From: Heterostelium album PN500
Lineage: Eukaryota > Evosea > Eumycetozoa > Acytosteliales > Acytosteliaceae
DNA length: 64,000 nt
Direction: 5' to 3'
Assembly (NCBI RefSeq): GCF_000004825.1
Contig: NW_008805063.1
Span: forward strand, 1,116,857-1,180,856
Below are positions 46,941 to 58,082 of the stretch, piece after piece; position 1 is the first letter of the stretch, and each line of letters starts with the position of its first letter. The notes beneath the pieces are model-generated. The model saw only the letters and a program-made list of their open reading frames with translations. It had not been told where the DNA came from and did not search any database. A program made the translations under genes and the position numbers.

Positions 46941-47512
46941 TTATCTAGCTATTATAATTATATATATTCGTTCCTCTTTAGTTATTAGTCTTAAATTTAC
47001 GATCATATCAGTTAATTTATCAAATTTCACTAGTTTTACGATCATTAGTACATTCACTATTCTTAAATATGGATAATATCGGTGCTAAAATAGCTAAATT
47101 CTACAAATCAAAGCATAAATATACGTATGCTACCGAATTCAAGCAATTGATCAAGCTCAACACCCTCTATGTTAGACTTTGCTTCCCCAACTCTAAGTAC
47201 ATAACTACAGCCACCAGAGACAAGCTACACGACTTGTTTCAAATCGTCTACAAAGATAGTGTGTTAACCGCCAAGAAAAACAGTGTCACCTTCTCTGGCA
47301 GAGTCGACTCTGAGAGACTAGGCGAGTTGCATCAGTTTTGTAATGGTAACCTGTCTGCCACCAAGTCTCGCAAGGTCACTGCATTCTTCCCAGAGTTTAA
47401 CTTTATCAGAGTCTCGGCACTTGCATCTAAGGACTGTCTCGAAGCTGTATCAAGAACCACTGAAAGAGGAGAGCTGTCGCCGGGTACACAATTCCCCATC
47501 CCTTAATGCGGC
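46941..47512 (+). mobile_element. Possible LINE (TRE-like) ORF1/5' fragment facing tRNA-Lys
   Basis: An ATG at 47069 opens 145 codons to 47506 with good coding composition: MDNIGAKIAKFYKSKHKY, basic, no hydrophobic stretch. The preceding ~130 bp would be a 5' UTR. It is head to head with the ORF2 fragment at 45694-46940 and stops 38 bp before the 3' end of tRNA-Lys. Position beside a tRNA gene, size and basic nature suit the first ORF of a TRE, which encodes a nucleic-acid-binding protein, but I see no diagnostic motif. It could also be a small host gene trapped here. Confidence 0.45.
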
Positions 47513-47543
47513 ACACAATGCGTGTTTAAGATAATTAAAAATC

Positions 47544-47616
47544 CGCCCAATGGGGGGCTCGAACCCCCGACCACAAGGTTAAAAGCCTTGCGCTCTACCG
47601 ACTGAGCTAACTGGGC
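47544..47616 (-). tRNA. tRNA-Lys (anticodon TTT)
   Basis: A 73-base cloverleaf: acceptor GCCCAGT/ATTGGGC, D arm GCTC/GAGC, anticodon stem CAAGG/CCTTG around loop CTTTTAA (anticodon TTT), T arm GGGGG/CCCCC with TTCGAGC, discriminator G. No intron. A TTTTT terminator follows at once on the minus strand. Its 3' side abuts retroelement DNA. Confidence 0.97.
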
Positions 47617-47791
47617 ATTTTGTTGGTTAATTTTTAAAATTAAAAATATTAGAATTACAAATTATTTTGTTTAAAATATTTAAATTATTTTATACTTTCC
47701 ATGATTAAATTATTCCTTAATCTATGATAATATTTACATTTGTAAATAGAATAAATTTATAAAGTTTGATTGAATCTCTCTATTCTTGGAA

Positions 47792-47801
47792 TTGGCGCCA
47801 A
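47792..47801. promoter_or_regulatory. Palindromic E2F-like site before SCC3/STAG
   Basis: TTGGCGCCAA is a perfect palindrome containing two overlapping E2F-type half sites (TTGGCGC). It lies 90 bp upstream of the SCC3 start codon in otherwise A/T-rich DNA, a typical promoter distance. In plants and animals E2F drives S-phase genes including cohesin subunits. Confidence 0.55.
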
Positions 47802-47890
47802 GATTGTTTAAAAAAAAAAAAAACAAAAAGATGTTATGATGAACAAGTTAATTAATTAAATCCTCTTACTATGTATTTTATTTATTAACA

Positions 47891-50800
47891 ATGGTATCAA
47901 AAAGAAAAGTAACATCAAAGAAGTCAAACAACAATAATAACAATAGTAATAATAATAATAGTGGATCACAAACCAAATCTTCACAGTCAAGAAGAAGATC
48001 TCAATCATTATTCAGTAAATATAAAATAGATTATCGTTGTTAAACATTAATACTTATCAATATTCCTTGATATCTCTCTCTCTCTATATCTCCCGCTACT
48101 ATCTACTATTGCTAGATAAAATCAATAAATCCAAAGTAAATGTAAAGACTTTGGTTACAGAATGGGTTGATCGATATAATGAGGATCCAGAGAATGCAAC
48201 GTTTGAGGTGATCAATCTAATTGTAGAGTGTGGTGGAGCTGATGCAATGACTGTCAAAGATTTTCAGAGTGATCTCGAGGATGGATCAAAAGAGGTGTGC
48301 GAAACAGACGATACCAAAGCATTCCCACTGTCTAGCAAGCGATCAAAGTCGTTGATCAACAACTATCGTGAGTTCATCTCGACCATGGTCAACAAGTGTC
48401 AAGCATCGATTCTCTACGATGGATACCTCATCAAGATGATTCTCTACTGGTCAGTAGCATTCTGCAAGGCTGACAGTCGTGGTGTTCGTTTCAGCACGGT
48501 GTTTGCTTGCGCCGAACTGACCACCAACATCTTGGCTGTGGCTGCCGAGCTAAAGAGAGAGTTGAACTTGACATCGCGTCAACTGGCATCGGAAGGCAGC
48601 GTCGGAAAGAGTTCAGAGAGAATGAAAACACTGAAGGACAACCAGTTGCAACTCACCAACAAGCTGAAACAACTGGAAACACTCGTAAAAGATAGATTGT
48701 ATGACAAGATCTTTAAGATGCGTATTAAAGATGTGCGACCAGAGATTAGAGGATTGCTCTTTGATTGTCTGCCACGTTGGATATTAGAGTATCCTTCGAC
48801 CATGTTGACATCGGCGTATCTCAGTCAGATTGGTTGGGGACTGAATGACTGGGTGGCAGAGGTGCGACAGAGTGCAGTGAAAGGTGTGATACAACTCTAC
48901 TCAAACGAGAACTTGATCACACAATACGATGATTTCACAGAGAAATTCAGATTTAGAATCGTAGATATTGCTGCCGGTGATAAAGTCGACAAGATTGCAA
49001 TCGATGCAATCGAGCTTGTCTCTATCATGTGCCAACACTCACTCATTGAACAAGTGTTACTAGATAAAGTTTTGGCCAACTACATGGTGGACAACGAGGC
49101 AATTGTCAAAGCAACAGGAAAGCTACTCTATCAAATACTCTTGGATCCTTTGGAATCAAAGTTAAATGCATTACCAAAAGCAGAGAGAAGAAGTATGTTA
49201 TTCAGCCAACAACAAACAACAACAATAATAATAATAATTTATGTTTTACTAATCTCTAATCTATTTTATTTATACATATTCAGGTGCAAAGAATGATATT
49301 AGAGAACAACAATTAATGAAACTATTGGAATTCCTAGAGGAGAAATCAAAGGCAACCAATGTTCCATATTATTTAGTGTTTGCATTGTGGGAGAAAGGAC
49401 AAGCAATCTTTACTGATTGGTCATTCTTTGTCAAGTTTTTATCAGAGTTGGAAGAGAAAAAACTATCAGAGAATCAATTGTTGATAATACTCAGAATGAT
49501 CAGTGCATCTGTAAAGATATTCTCTGGAGACAAACCACCTATTTTCAGTTCCGAAAGACAACAGCTATTCAATGAAGATCCATACCAACAAAATGAATAT
49601 GTAAATAACAAACATTTAAATTTAATTTGGTTTCAAGAAACAAACTTTTAACCCTTATTTTTTTTTTTAGACAAAAGATTCAGATGTTACTACCAACTTT
49701 ATCTCCATTATACCAGCATTACTATCTCAACACAAAGCTAATTTTGAAATCTCTATTTGCTTGGTGGAGATCTGTAAATACTTTAATCTTGAAACCTATA
49801 TTACACTCCGTTTGCAAACCAAGTATTCCGAACTACTCAATCTGCTTAGTATGATTCTTTTGGAGAATCCAAATGAAAAGTTGGTGGAAACCATTGCCGA
49901 TACTCTTCATGATTTGTCACAAGGACTGCCATCGCAACTGGAAGCACCATTCAATTTGACGATAATGGAGATTTTCAACCAACTTGGTGACTCACTTCGT
50001 ACAATCTCAGCTCCCTCCGAAAGTTCAGGTACCGACGCAGAGGCATCCGGTGGTGACCAAGCCAACCAACTATTCAATGCCTTTACACTATTGCAAAAGA
50101 TTCATTTTGTTGGTGTTCACTTCCAAATGAACGATATGAATCTGCATACCACTCTACTACCCTTGATGGATGGGATTATTGGAACTACTCCAATCCAGGA
50201 TGAAGAATACAAGGAACGGATCATCAAGATAGCGTCACAGTCCTACTCACAACTGATCATATGGCAAGTTGCTTCGGCAGCACCTGAATTGAACTCCAAT
50301 ACACCAGAGGCCGACCCACAAGACACCACCTATTTCATGTTCTATCAATTTGTACATAGAATGAACTTGATATTAGAGTCCAAAAGAGCTAGCAAACTTC
50401 TTAAACATTTTGTAAGTATATCAAATTTCATAAGGATAGTAAATGATTGTCAATCATTTTTCTAATTTAATCTCTTGTACCAGGCTTATAATTCATTAAT
50501 TGAGATAATGATATATTTTAATCCAACCAGTTTAGAGAAAACTATATTAAATATTTATTCATTAAATGTACCTTTATCAAGAAAATTATTAGAGTTGAAT
50601 TTAAGAATACTTTTGGAAAATGGTAGATATCAAAACATTCATTGATTTTATTATAATAGATAGATAAACTAAAGATTATTTTAATTGATAGAAAATGATA
50701 TTGTAATGGAGGATATAAAGAATCAATTGGAACAACAGGAGGAAGAAGAAGAGGAAAAGCCAAAGAAATCAAAGAAATCAAAGAGAGGTAGAAAGAAGAA

Positions 50801-51864
50801 AGTTGCCACATCTGATGAGAGTGGCAATGAAGATGAAGACGAAGAGGACGAAGAAGAGGAGGAAGATGAAGAGACAGGAAAGTCCAAGCGATCCGAATCA
50901 GAAACCGAGAAATCAGAAAGTGAACAGCAATCCAAAAAGACTAGCTTTGATATTTCTAATGACACTACCACCATCGACCAAGACACTCAAAACAGAATTG
51001 AGCAACTCATTATATCGTCGCTACAAGCCATACATTGTAATATCATTGGATCAGCAAATGTAGGTGCTGTCATCAAGCAAGTAGCTCTTTCACCTGGTGC
51101 TAGATCGATTGCAACCGTCAAACAGTATGTTCAACTGCTTTCCAAAATCAAAAAGAACAACCAGGAGGAATCAGATATTGTTTTTTCATCTCTAAGAGAA
51201 CTCTATCAAGTTTGTCTCAGCACTGACGATGAAGAGTTACGAGAGAATTTGTTCTCAAGACTTAAAGAGTTATTAAATTGGTTGTCAGCTGAATTTATCA
51301 AAAAAGGTAAGGAGAAATTATATTATTAAACTATTATACTCAAGGCTAACCCTTTGTTTTCTTATAATCAGATTCACTTGGTTTAGTTTTCGAAAGTGGA
51401 ATTGAATATTTCTTTGGAAAAGATAAAGAAAATCCAGAAAACCCAGAGTTTTTGAGATGTATCAGTTATCTAATTCCAAAATTAACTCATGAACAAGCTG
51501 TTGAAATGTATGTATATTTAATTTCTCAATAATATTATTATGTTTTAATATATTAATCTATTTTTTATTTAGAATTAAAAACAAACCAGAGTACAATGAA
51601 GAAGATCCGCTATTTGAATCACTCAATAATGTTTATTCTATGGTCGAGATGATTGCAAACAAATCAGTCAAGAACAAATTTAAAAAGGTGACTAGAGGTA
51701 AAAAGCAAGATTTAATGGATGAGAGTGATCAAATAAGTGAAGACATTGAAGATATCAGTCAAGATGAAGAAGAACCAAGTGAGGCTAATGAAGAGATTGA
51801 TGATGAATTTGAACCGTCACAAGAAGTCAAAACAACACCCAAAAAGAGAACAAAGACAATGTAA
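47891..51864 (+). CDS. Cohesin subunit SCC3/STAG (SA)
   Basis: Eight exons fit in phase: 47891-48014, 48116-49192, 49284-49600, 49671-50411, 50484-50622, 50692-51306, 51372-51507 and 51573-51864, giving about 1146 residues. The N-terminus is basic with a poly-Asn run. The STAG domain covers about residues 60-200 (NLIVECGGAD near the start, then FISTMVNKCQASILYD) and is followed by the SCD block (KMRIKDVRPEIRGLLFDCLP, LGWGLND-like WVAEVRQSAVKG). Helical HEAT-like repeats fill the rest. An acidic/basic low-complexity insert (EEEEEEKPKK, then DEDEEDEEEE) lies near 810-890. The C-terminus is acidic. SCC3 clamps DNA with RAD21, binds the cohesin loader, and forms the release complex with PDS5/WAPL. 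All eight junctions use ordinary GT-AG signals. Confidence 0.92.
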
Positions 51865-52553
51865 ATAAAATATAATATCATTCCCATATTTGTTTTAAAA
51901 TGATGTCACTTGGAGGTATCACAGTATAATTGAATAAATAATTATTTATCTTCATAGAATTCATTGACAGAATAAATCAAATTACAATTGGTTGTTAATA
52001 ATTTATTGGAAAGATAGTATCTATTAATATTGTTGTAAATTGAGATAGAAGTCCAAAGAATTTATAAGAATTTGAAGTTAATAAAAAGTAGAGATTTTTA
52101 TTAGTTACTATTATTTCAATTCAGGAAATTCTTGGATGATTGGCTCCAGAACATCATATTTGTTGATTGGGAGTACTCATTCATTGTAGTCCGATAGTAA
52201 AAATAACTGGAAGATTCGCTAGTAAATAATGAAGAAGTGATAAATTCTAAAATTTCTATCTGATAACCTTAGGTATTAAGTTGTTTTTTTCATCCCTAAA
52301 AAGAAATTTCTCTCTAACTCTTAATAAATTATCTATTTTGAATTTTTATTCTATTATAAATTCAACTTTTTGGTGAGCAGTTGGAGTCATTATTTCTTTT
52401 TTTGACTTTGTTTCATTCCCTCATTAACTAAAATTTATTAAAAAGAATTTAAAAAAAAAAAAGAATGTTGTTAAACTTCTAAAAAAAAATTTTTTAAATA
52501 ATTTTTATTTAGAGGGTAGTCTCCCTCGTCTGTTAAAAAATTTATTTAATTTT
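51865..52553. other. Intergenic region
   Basis: About 690 bp of A/T-rich DNA between convergent genes, with poly-A and poly-T runs near 52450 and 52484. Nothing coding or structured was recognised. Confidence 0.5.
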
Positions 52554-53120
52554 TTAAATTAAAATGATAAATAAAGAAATAAATGCAATTAACCCAAAAG
52601 AAACAACTTGAATATTACCAGAATTGTGTGGGAAAGCAGTTGTTGAAACCGAGGTGGTATCTATATTACCAGAAATTGAGGTAGAGGAAGTGCTGCAAGA
52701 TACAGTGGTACCTTCATTACAATCTCCACAGGGTTGGGCAATGGGAGTACTTCTTCCAGTTCCATTGGAACAATCACTCATATTCTCATAACCTTTACCA
52801 TAGACAATAGAATTCGATATACTTGAAATGTAATAAGCAGATATCAATGGAGCACCGGTACAGATATCATTGAATGTACTATAAATAAAAATAATTTGTA
52901 AAAAAAAAAAATTCTTAAAATTAGATAATTCAGTATTTTAAAAAAGTTAAGTAAGTACTTACTAACATGTTCCAACAGGAATTGTAACACAAGTCTGTTG
53001 ACCTGATGAACCGCAACCTAAAAGAGCTCCACTACTACAAACACCACAAAATTGAATAGAGTCTGCGGAAACACAGAGGAGCATGGCAAGTCCCAAAAGT
53101 AATAAAGATAATTTGTTCAT
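52554..53120 (-). CDS. Small secreted, Cys-rich, probably GPI-anchored surface protein
   Basis: Two minus-strand exons, 53120-52963 and 52878-52554, give about 160 residues. A signal peptide (MNKLSLLLLGLAMLLCVSA, cut after SA-D) precedes a Cys-rich region of about 95 residues with roughly ten Cys, including FCGVCSSG and CGDC. A Ser/Thr-rich stretch with likely glycosylation follows, ending in a hydrophobic C-terminal segment (VVSFGLIAFISLFIILI) with no basic tail, the usual GPI-attachment signal. The donor GTAAGT is used after TGTTA; an upstream GTTAGT would break the frame. Dictyostelids have many such surface proteins, for example in adhesion. I do not recognise this one specifically. Confidence 0.75.
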
Positions 53121-53689
53121 ATTATTTTATGTTTTTAAAAAGTGTAAAAAAATTGATATTTAATACTTGATTGATATAATAATTGAAGTGACAGATAATA
53201 AATAGGCGACACTTTTGAATTATTCTTACATTTAATCACTTTCAATCAAATATTAAATAAATCACTTTTCATTCCCTCATTCGTTATTCAAATAATAATA
53301 TCTAGAAAGCCACATGAGGGATCTTTCCTTTTTTTATATTTTGGAGGCTAGCTATTCAAATTTCTTAAATCTAAAAGATTTTTTTTAAAAAAATTTCTGG
53401 TATTGGTTGACTGTCGACTTTTTTTTTTCACTATAATTATAAATAATAATCTTTTATTTTGTGAAGGTCTTCTGAAAAACCAGTATAAAAAAATAAATAA
53501 ATAATTTTTATTATTTGAATTTTTTTTGCAATAATGCATTATTTTTTTAAAACAGTTTTAATCCTTAGGGAATAAAAACAATAATAAATAAGATATTTTT
53601 TTAGACTAATAATTAATTGATTGAGTTTATTATATCAGTGTATTGAGTTTGTTGATGAATAGATTAATCCTATACAATTGATATTTATT
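53121..53689. other. Intergenic region
   Basis: About 570 bp, A/T rich, containing the promoter of the surface-protein gene and the 3' flank of the tubulin gene. The 63-codon minus frame at 53348-53539 is Asn/Lys/Phe driven and rejected. Confidence 0.5.
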
Positions 53690-54994
53690 TTAGATTTCTG
53701 CAATTTCCTTGTAATCCAAACACATGTTATGAATATTCATTTCAGCTTCAGCAAACTCTCTGGAAGACATTCCTTCGCCCAAAAAGTGGCAGACATAGGA
53801 CCTTCTCCTGTAGAGCATATTGAATCTATTAACGACTCTCTGGAATAGATTGGCAATCGATGTAGAATTCGCTAGCATACAGACAGCCTTTTCACCAATA
53901 ATATCGGTATCATCGAGGGTACACTTTGCTTTGCCGTTGACACCTACTTTGATTCCACTGGGTGCCCATTCCACAAACTTTAAACGATGCTTCAGTCTCT
54001 GATCAATATGATCCCTTATATCCAAAATATTGAAATCACCTCGATAATAGAAACAACATGATAAAAACAAACTTTTACCAAATGGATTACCATTTCTTGG
54101 ATCTAGTAACGTGTTGGATGGATTGATGATAGAATCGGTCAAGGACTGAGTGGTTTGTAGATCGTGGCTATTACTCTGCTTGTTGATGAATGGTGTAAAT
54201 GACGACGAAAGGAAATGGAGTTTTGGATATGGAACCAATCCAGTTATGAATTCCTGTAGATCGATATTGCCTGGCGATGGATGTCTTTTGGAGAGTGTAA
54301 GTATCGAAATAACCTGAGCAACAATACGGTTTAGATTCTGAAACGTTGGATATCTAACACCCAATTTCTCTTGACATATTCTAAAGAGCGATTGATTATC
54401 TATTGGAATGGTCAGTCCACCTTCAAGCATGTCGACGCAAGACAATAGTGTGTTGTACGGCTCCACAATTGGATCTAAAGTAGAGCCAAAAGAAAATATC
54501 GGGAAATCGAAATCTGCCAACTTTGGATACTCATTTTGAATGTGTGACATTATCATACTGGTCAATCCAGAACCGGTGCCACCTGCAACCGATCGGGTGA
54601 AAAGTACTCCTTCAGGTCGATCGCATTGCTCTAGTAACTGGCGAATTCTATTGTATAGTGGTTCTTGTAGGTGGTTTCCATTATTCCAGCGAGCTGAAGA
54701 AAAGATGTTACCAGATTCAAGATGATTGTAAAGAATATTTTGGTGATTGAACAATCCTCGCTGGTGACCAACTTTTATATCTGCTAGAACATCATCTGAT
54801 AGATCAACAAACAATGCTCTAGGAACTAGTTTATCTCCGGATGCATTCACAGAGAAAAATGGATCACCTACCAACTGGTTGTGTTGGTCGACATTCGTCC
54901 AATCATATTGTTTCTCCTTACAAAACAAATCCCAACAAGCACTACCAATTCCAGAACCTGCACCGCCTGCATGAATAGATATAACTTCACGCAT
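53690..54994 (-). CDS. Divergent alpha-like tubulin
   Basis: Single exon, 434 residues, close to the usual 450. MREVISIHAGGAGSGIGSACWDL aligns with the alpha-tubulin start. The nucleotide loop reads AGGTGSG rather than GGGTGSG, changing the first Gly. LVPRALFVDL, VEPYNTLLS, and DLQEFITGLVPYPKLHF are alpha-type; the latter keeps the Glu that in alpha-tubulin hydrolyses the GTP of the neighbouring beta subunit. CDRPEGVLFTRS replaces the normally invariant CDxLxGFxxxHS, and the acidic, Tyr-ending C-terminal tail is missing (end DYKEIAEI). No frame interruption is seen over 434 codons, so it is under constraint. It may form specialised or regulatory dimers, or have left the microtubule. It could instead be an orphan tubulin isotype. 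Confidence 0.88.
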   Translation of the reverse strand: MREVISIHAGGAGSGIGSACWDLFCKEKQYDWTNVDQHNQLVGDPFFSVNASGDKLVPRALFVDLSDDVLADIKVGHQRGLFNHQNILYNHLESGNIFSSARWNNGNHLQEPLYNRIRQLLEQCDRPEGVLFTRSVAGGTGSGLTSMIMSHIQNEYPKLADFDFPIFSFGSTLDPIVEPYNTLLSCVDMLEGGLTIPIDNQSLFRICQEKLGVRYPTFQNLNRIVAQVISILTLSKRHPSPGNIDLQEFITGLVPYPKLHFLSSSFTPFINKQSNSHDLQTTQSLTDSIINPSNTLLDPRNGNPFGKSLFLSCCFYYRGDFNILDIRDHIDQRLKHRLKFVEWAPSGIKVGVNGKAKCTLDDTDIIGEKAVCMLANSTSIANLFQRVVNRFNMLYRRRSYVCHFLGEGMSSREFAEAEMNIHNMCLDYKEIAEI

Positions 54995-55470
54995 CTACTA
55001 TCTACTATCTACTTTAATAATTTGAATTTATTACACAAACCTCTCAAAAAAAAAAAAAAAAAAGGAATTAAACAAACAAATAAACAAACAAAAAATAAAT
55101 AAAAGAATACAAGAAAAATAAATATATTAGATATATCTATTATTTTATAATGAAATAAATAGATAATATATAAAATATAAAAGATAAACAATGAAATAAA
55201 TAAATAAATAAAAAAAGAATTTGAGTTTTAAATTAAATTGCTATGATCACATGATCAATACAAAATCTATATTTGGCAATATTGAAAAAAAAAAAAAAAA
55301 AAAAAAAGAAAAGAAAAAAGAAATTTTTTTTAGTTTTTCGTATAATCTTGATATTTTTCTTTCATTTTAAAAGTATATTTTTAAATATCTATGTTTTTGT
55401 TATTTATTGTTACAAAAAAATTAATTTGTTGTTTAACTATACTAATTGAACTTTTGGGTTGGATATTGAT
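54995..55470. other. Intergenic region
   Basis: About 475 bp, very A/T rich, with poly-A runs near 55048-55063 and 55284-55307. It holds the tubulin promoter and 3' flank of the DUF3605 gene. No gene seen. Confidence 0.5.
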
Positions 55471-56013
55471 TTAATGTTGTTTTACAAATACATGATAGTG
55501 GAATATGTCTTTTATACTTTGTAAATAGGTTGGGTTGACAAAAAATACATAGTCTTTGCCAAATTCGAGATTGAGATTTTCAGTTATATATTTCTTTGCT
55601 TGTTCATCTGTCATTGGTTTGAGACACCACAGTACCATGTGATTGATTCCTTTTTCGCAATTATATGGGAAATCGTTTTTCTTGAAAACAATCTTTTGTT
55701 CGATGATATCTGGAATCACTGCTTTCTTTTTCTTGGTTGAATGCAGTTGATTGGGTGAAGTGTTGTCGTTGTTCTCTTCGACCGTTGATTCCAATTCGAA
55801 ATCAAACATTTTATATAGAATATAGTCTTTCATCGAATTGTAGTTCTCTGATACCCATTTGGAGTGGTTTTTCATTTCTGATTGAATGACATCCTTTCTG
55901 CCAAGTTCATGAAGACGTCCTTGTGAAATAACGAATTTCAAATCGTCCCATGTTCTCTCTATTCTGCTATTTGTAAGTGTTGGTTGTGGTGGATTTTGAC
56001 TTGCCAATGTCAT
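55471..56013 (-). CDS. DUF3605 family protein
   Basis: Single exon, 180 residues. The pattern matches DUF3605: WDDLKFVISQGRLHELGRK near residue 23, a charged helix, then KNDFPYNCEKGINHMVLWC near residue 113 (the family's ND-PY-x-GI-H-xx-W core) and FHYHVFV at the end (family FHV motif). A basic KKKK patch lies near residue 95 after an Asn/Ser/Thr insert. Members occur in fungi and protists; no biochemical role is established that I know of. No signal peptide, membrane segment or intron is visible. The length is near the family's usual core. Confidence 0.75.
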   Translation of the reverse strand: MTLASQNPPQPTLTNSRIERTWDDLKFVISQGRLHELGRKDVIQSEMKNHSKWVSENYNSMKDYILYKMFDFELESTVEENNDNTSPNQLHSTKKKKAVIPDIIEQKIVFKKNDFPYNCEKGINHMVLWCLKPMTDEQAKKYITENLNLEFGKDYVFFVNPTYLQSIKDIFHYHVFVKQH

Positions 56014-58082
56014 TGCTAACTAATATATATATATATGTTTATAAAAAATAAGTAAATAAATAATATAAATTTAATGAATAGAAAATAAAACAGTGACTGT
56101 TTAAACAATATATAAATTTAACCTAAATAATTAAAAAACAATAAATCAAATTAAACGATTTGAAAAACTGTGTGTTGATGATTGATGACTGACCACACCC
56201 CAAAAAAAGAAAATATATTTATATATTTATATCTCTTTAATTATTAATTATTATTATTTATTAGAAAAACAAAAATGAAAACAAAACTTGATGATGATGA
56301 AATGAAATGTGCTTGCTGACTTGTCAATCCTTTTTCTTACTAAAGTTTTCTATTTTCAATGTATGTGACAATCAAAGAATAGATATATTAGTCATTTAGA
56401 CACGCAAATAAAGTAGGAAGAATCTTTATAAAAAACAATGATATTTGCAGTGCAAAGCATCTTTGATGACTTTAGTTTGCATGTTTGCTAGATAGAGAAT
56501 GGTGAGAACGATCAAGATAGTTACAAAATAGATATCGCACCAACAACACACACTGATCCTTTGCAAAATTTCCGACTTGTCTTTTTCAGTTTTTCAACCT
56601 AAAGAACAATATTGTTGTTGCTCCTACTCATGCATGTAAATTTTTGGGCAACTCATAAAAAAAAAATTAACGATATTTTGTCATCGACAGAGAGACACTC
56701 CAAGTTGACTACAAAAAACAAACCAGCCTAAAAAAATTTGTTTTTTTTCGAAAACATGAGAAGAATGATTAATTTTTTTTTTTTTTGTTCTTTTTTTAGC
56801 TCACCTTTTAAACAACGAAGAACCATCAAACTAAAATCTTTATAAAATTATAGTGTAATTTTATAGTTTTTTTATTCATGTCACCAGCCCACATTAAATT
56901 TTTAGTGAAACTATCTTACCTTTTTGAGGTTATATAAATATCAAAATATTATCAAATTGTTTAAAAGATATTATTACAGAATTATGAGTTCGAAATTTCA
57001 CCACATTGGGAAACAGAACTGTCAAAAAAAAACAATGTCGACCTTGATAGTTACGCAGAATTGTGATTATACATGTCATATTTGCTAATAATAAAGAATA
57101 GGAAAAAGAGGTTGTGTAGAATTGAAACAATTACGAGCTCAAATGAGCTGAATTACATCTTTTCTTCCAAGTTCATTTATCTGTGTGTGAATTTGCAAAT
57201 TTCAAATCCCAGGTTCGCCTTAAGAGAATAAAATAGATAGTAAACATATGAAGACTGTGATGAGGAAGTAAATACAATTTAATAGATAAACCTAATAGAG
57301 ACGATATTTTGGAATGATAATTACAGATTGATTTCATCTAAGAGTGAGCCAAAAACTTTGAAGGTTTCTTTATTACATTTAGATAATATTAAAATATGAA
57401 AAAAAATTAAAAAGTCTAATTTGTTTGTTTTTTGTAAGAGTATTTTATTTTTATTTAAAATTGAACAAATTTCATTCATATTTGTGTGATCAAGGTCAGT
57501 CAGTGCCAAAGTTAAAACCCTGTTGAATTTAAAATAAAAGTTATTGTTAGTAAATGATTATTAAAATATGTTTGGTTGAATAGATAAGAAAATAAAATAA
57601 TAATAGATAATGAACATCAGAAGACTGTCATGAGAACGTAAATATAATATCACTAAAAATCAAAGTGCTGAGTTTAGATTTTACAGTTGTTTCATCACTG
57701 AAGATAGAAAAGTAGAGAAATGATAGAATATTTGTATAATATACATACAATTTGGTTTGTAACACAATGAAAAAAAAGAACGATCGGCAGACGACTTTTA
57801 TCAACATCTGTGCAGAACCAAAACATGAAAATTTTAGTTTCAACTAAAATTGGAAAAAAAAAGAAAACTGAAAAATGTTGTTCATGAAATGATCATTTAA
57901 AATTTGTGCCCGGGCTGAATAATCTTTATTTATTGCCAAACGGTTTACTTTGCTATTATGATTGTTTTGTTTTATTTGATTTGTTATTATTTATTTAATT
58001 TGATTATATTGCAAGTATTTGTATTATATTTATTTTTTGTGTTGTTGTTGTTGTTGTTGTTTTTGAATTATCTATGTAGTGT
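56014..58082. other. Intergenic region with weak internal repeat and one doubtful exon
   Basis: About 2.1 kb. Two short similar stretches lie about 360 bp apart: GAAGACTGTGATGAGGAAGTAAATA near 57250 and GAAGACTGTCATGAGAACGTAAATA near 57612. On the minus strand a frame from about 57518 to 57321 follows a plausible CAACAG acceptor and has coding-like content (LTDLDHTNMNEICSIL), but no start exon can be joined to it, so it is at best a decayed or unplaced exon. A (GTT)n run lies near 58041-58060, just before the TMEM214-like stop. Nothing else is supportable. Confidence 0.4.

Noticed and set aside
57170-57225. GGTTCGCC word resembling a tRNA B box
   Set aside because: No A box or cloverleaf around it.
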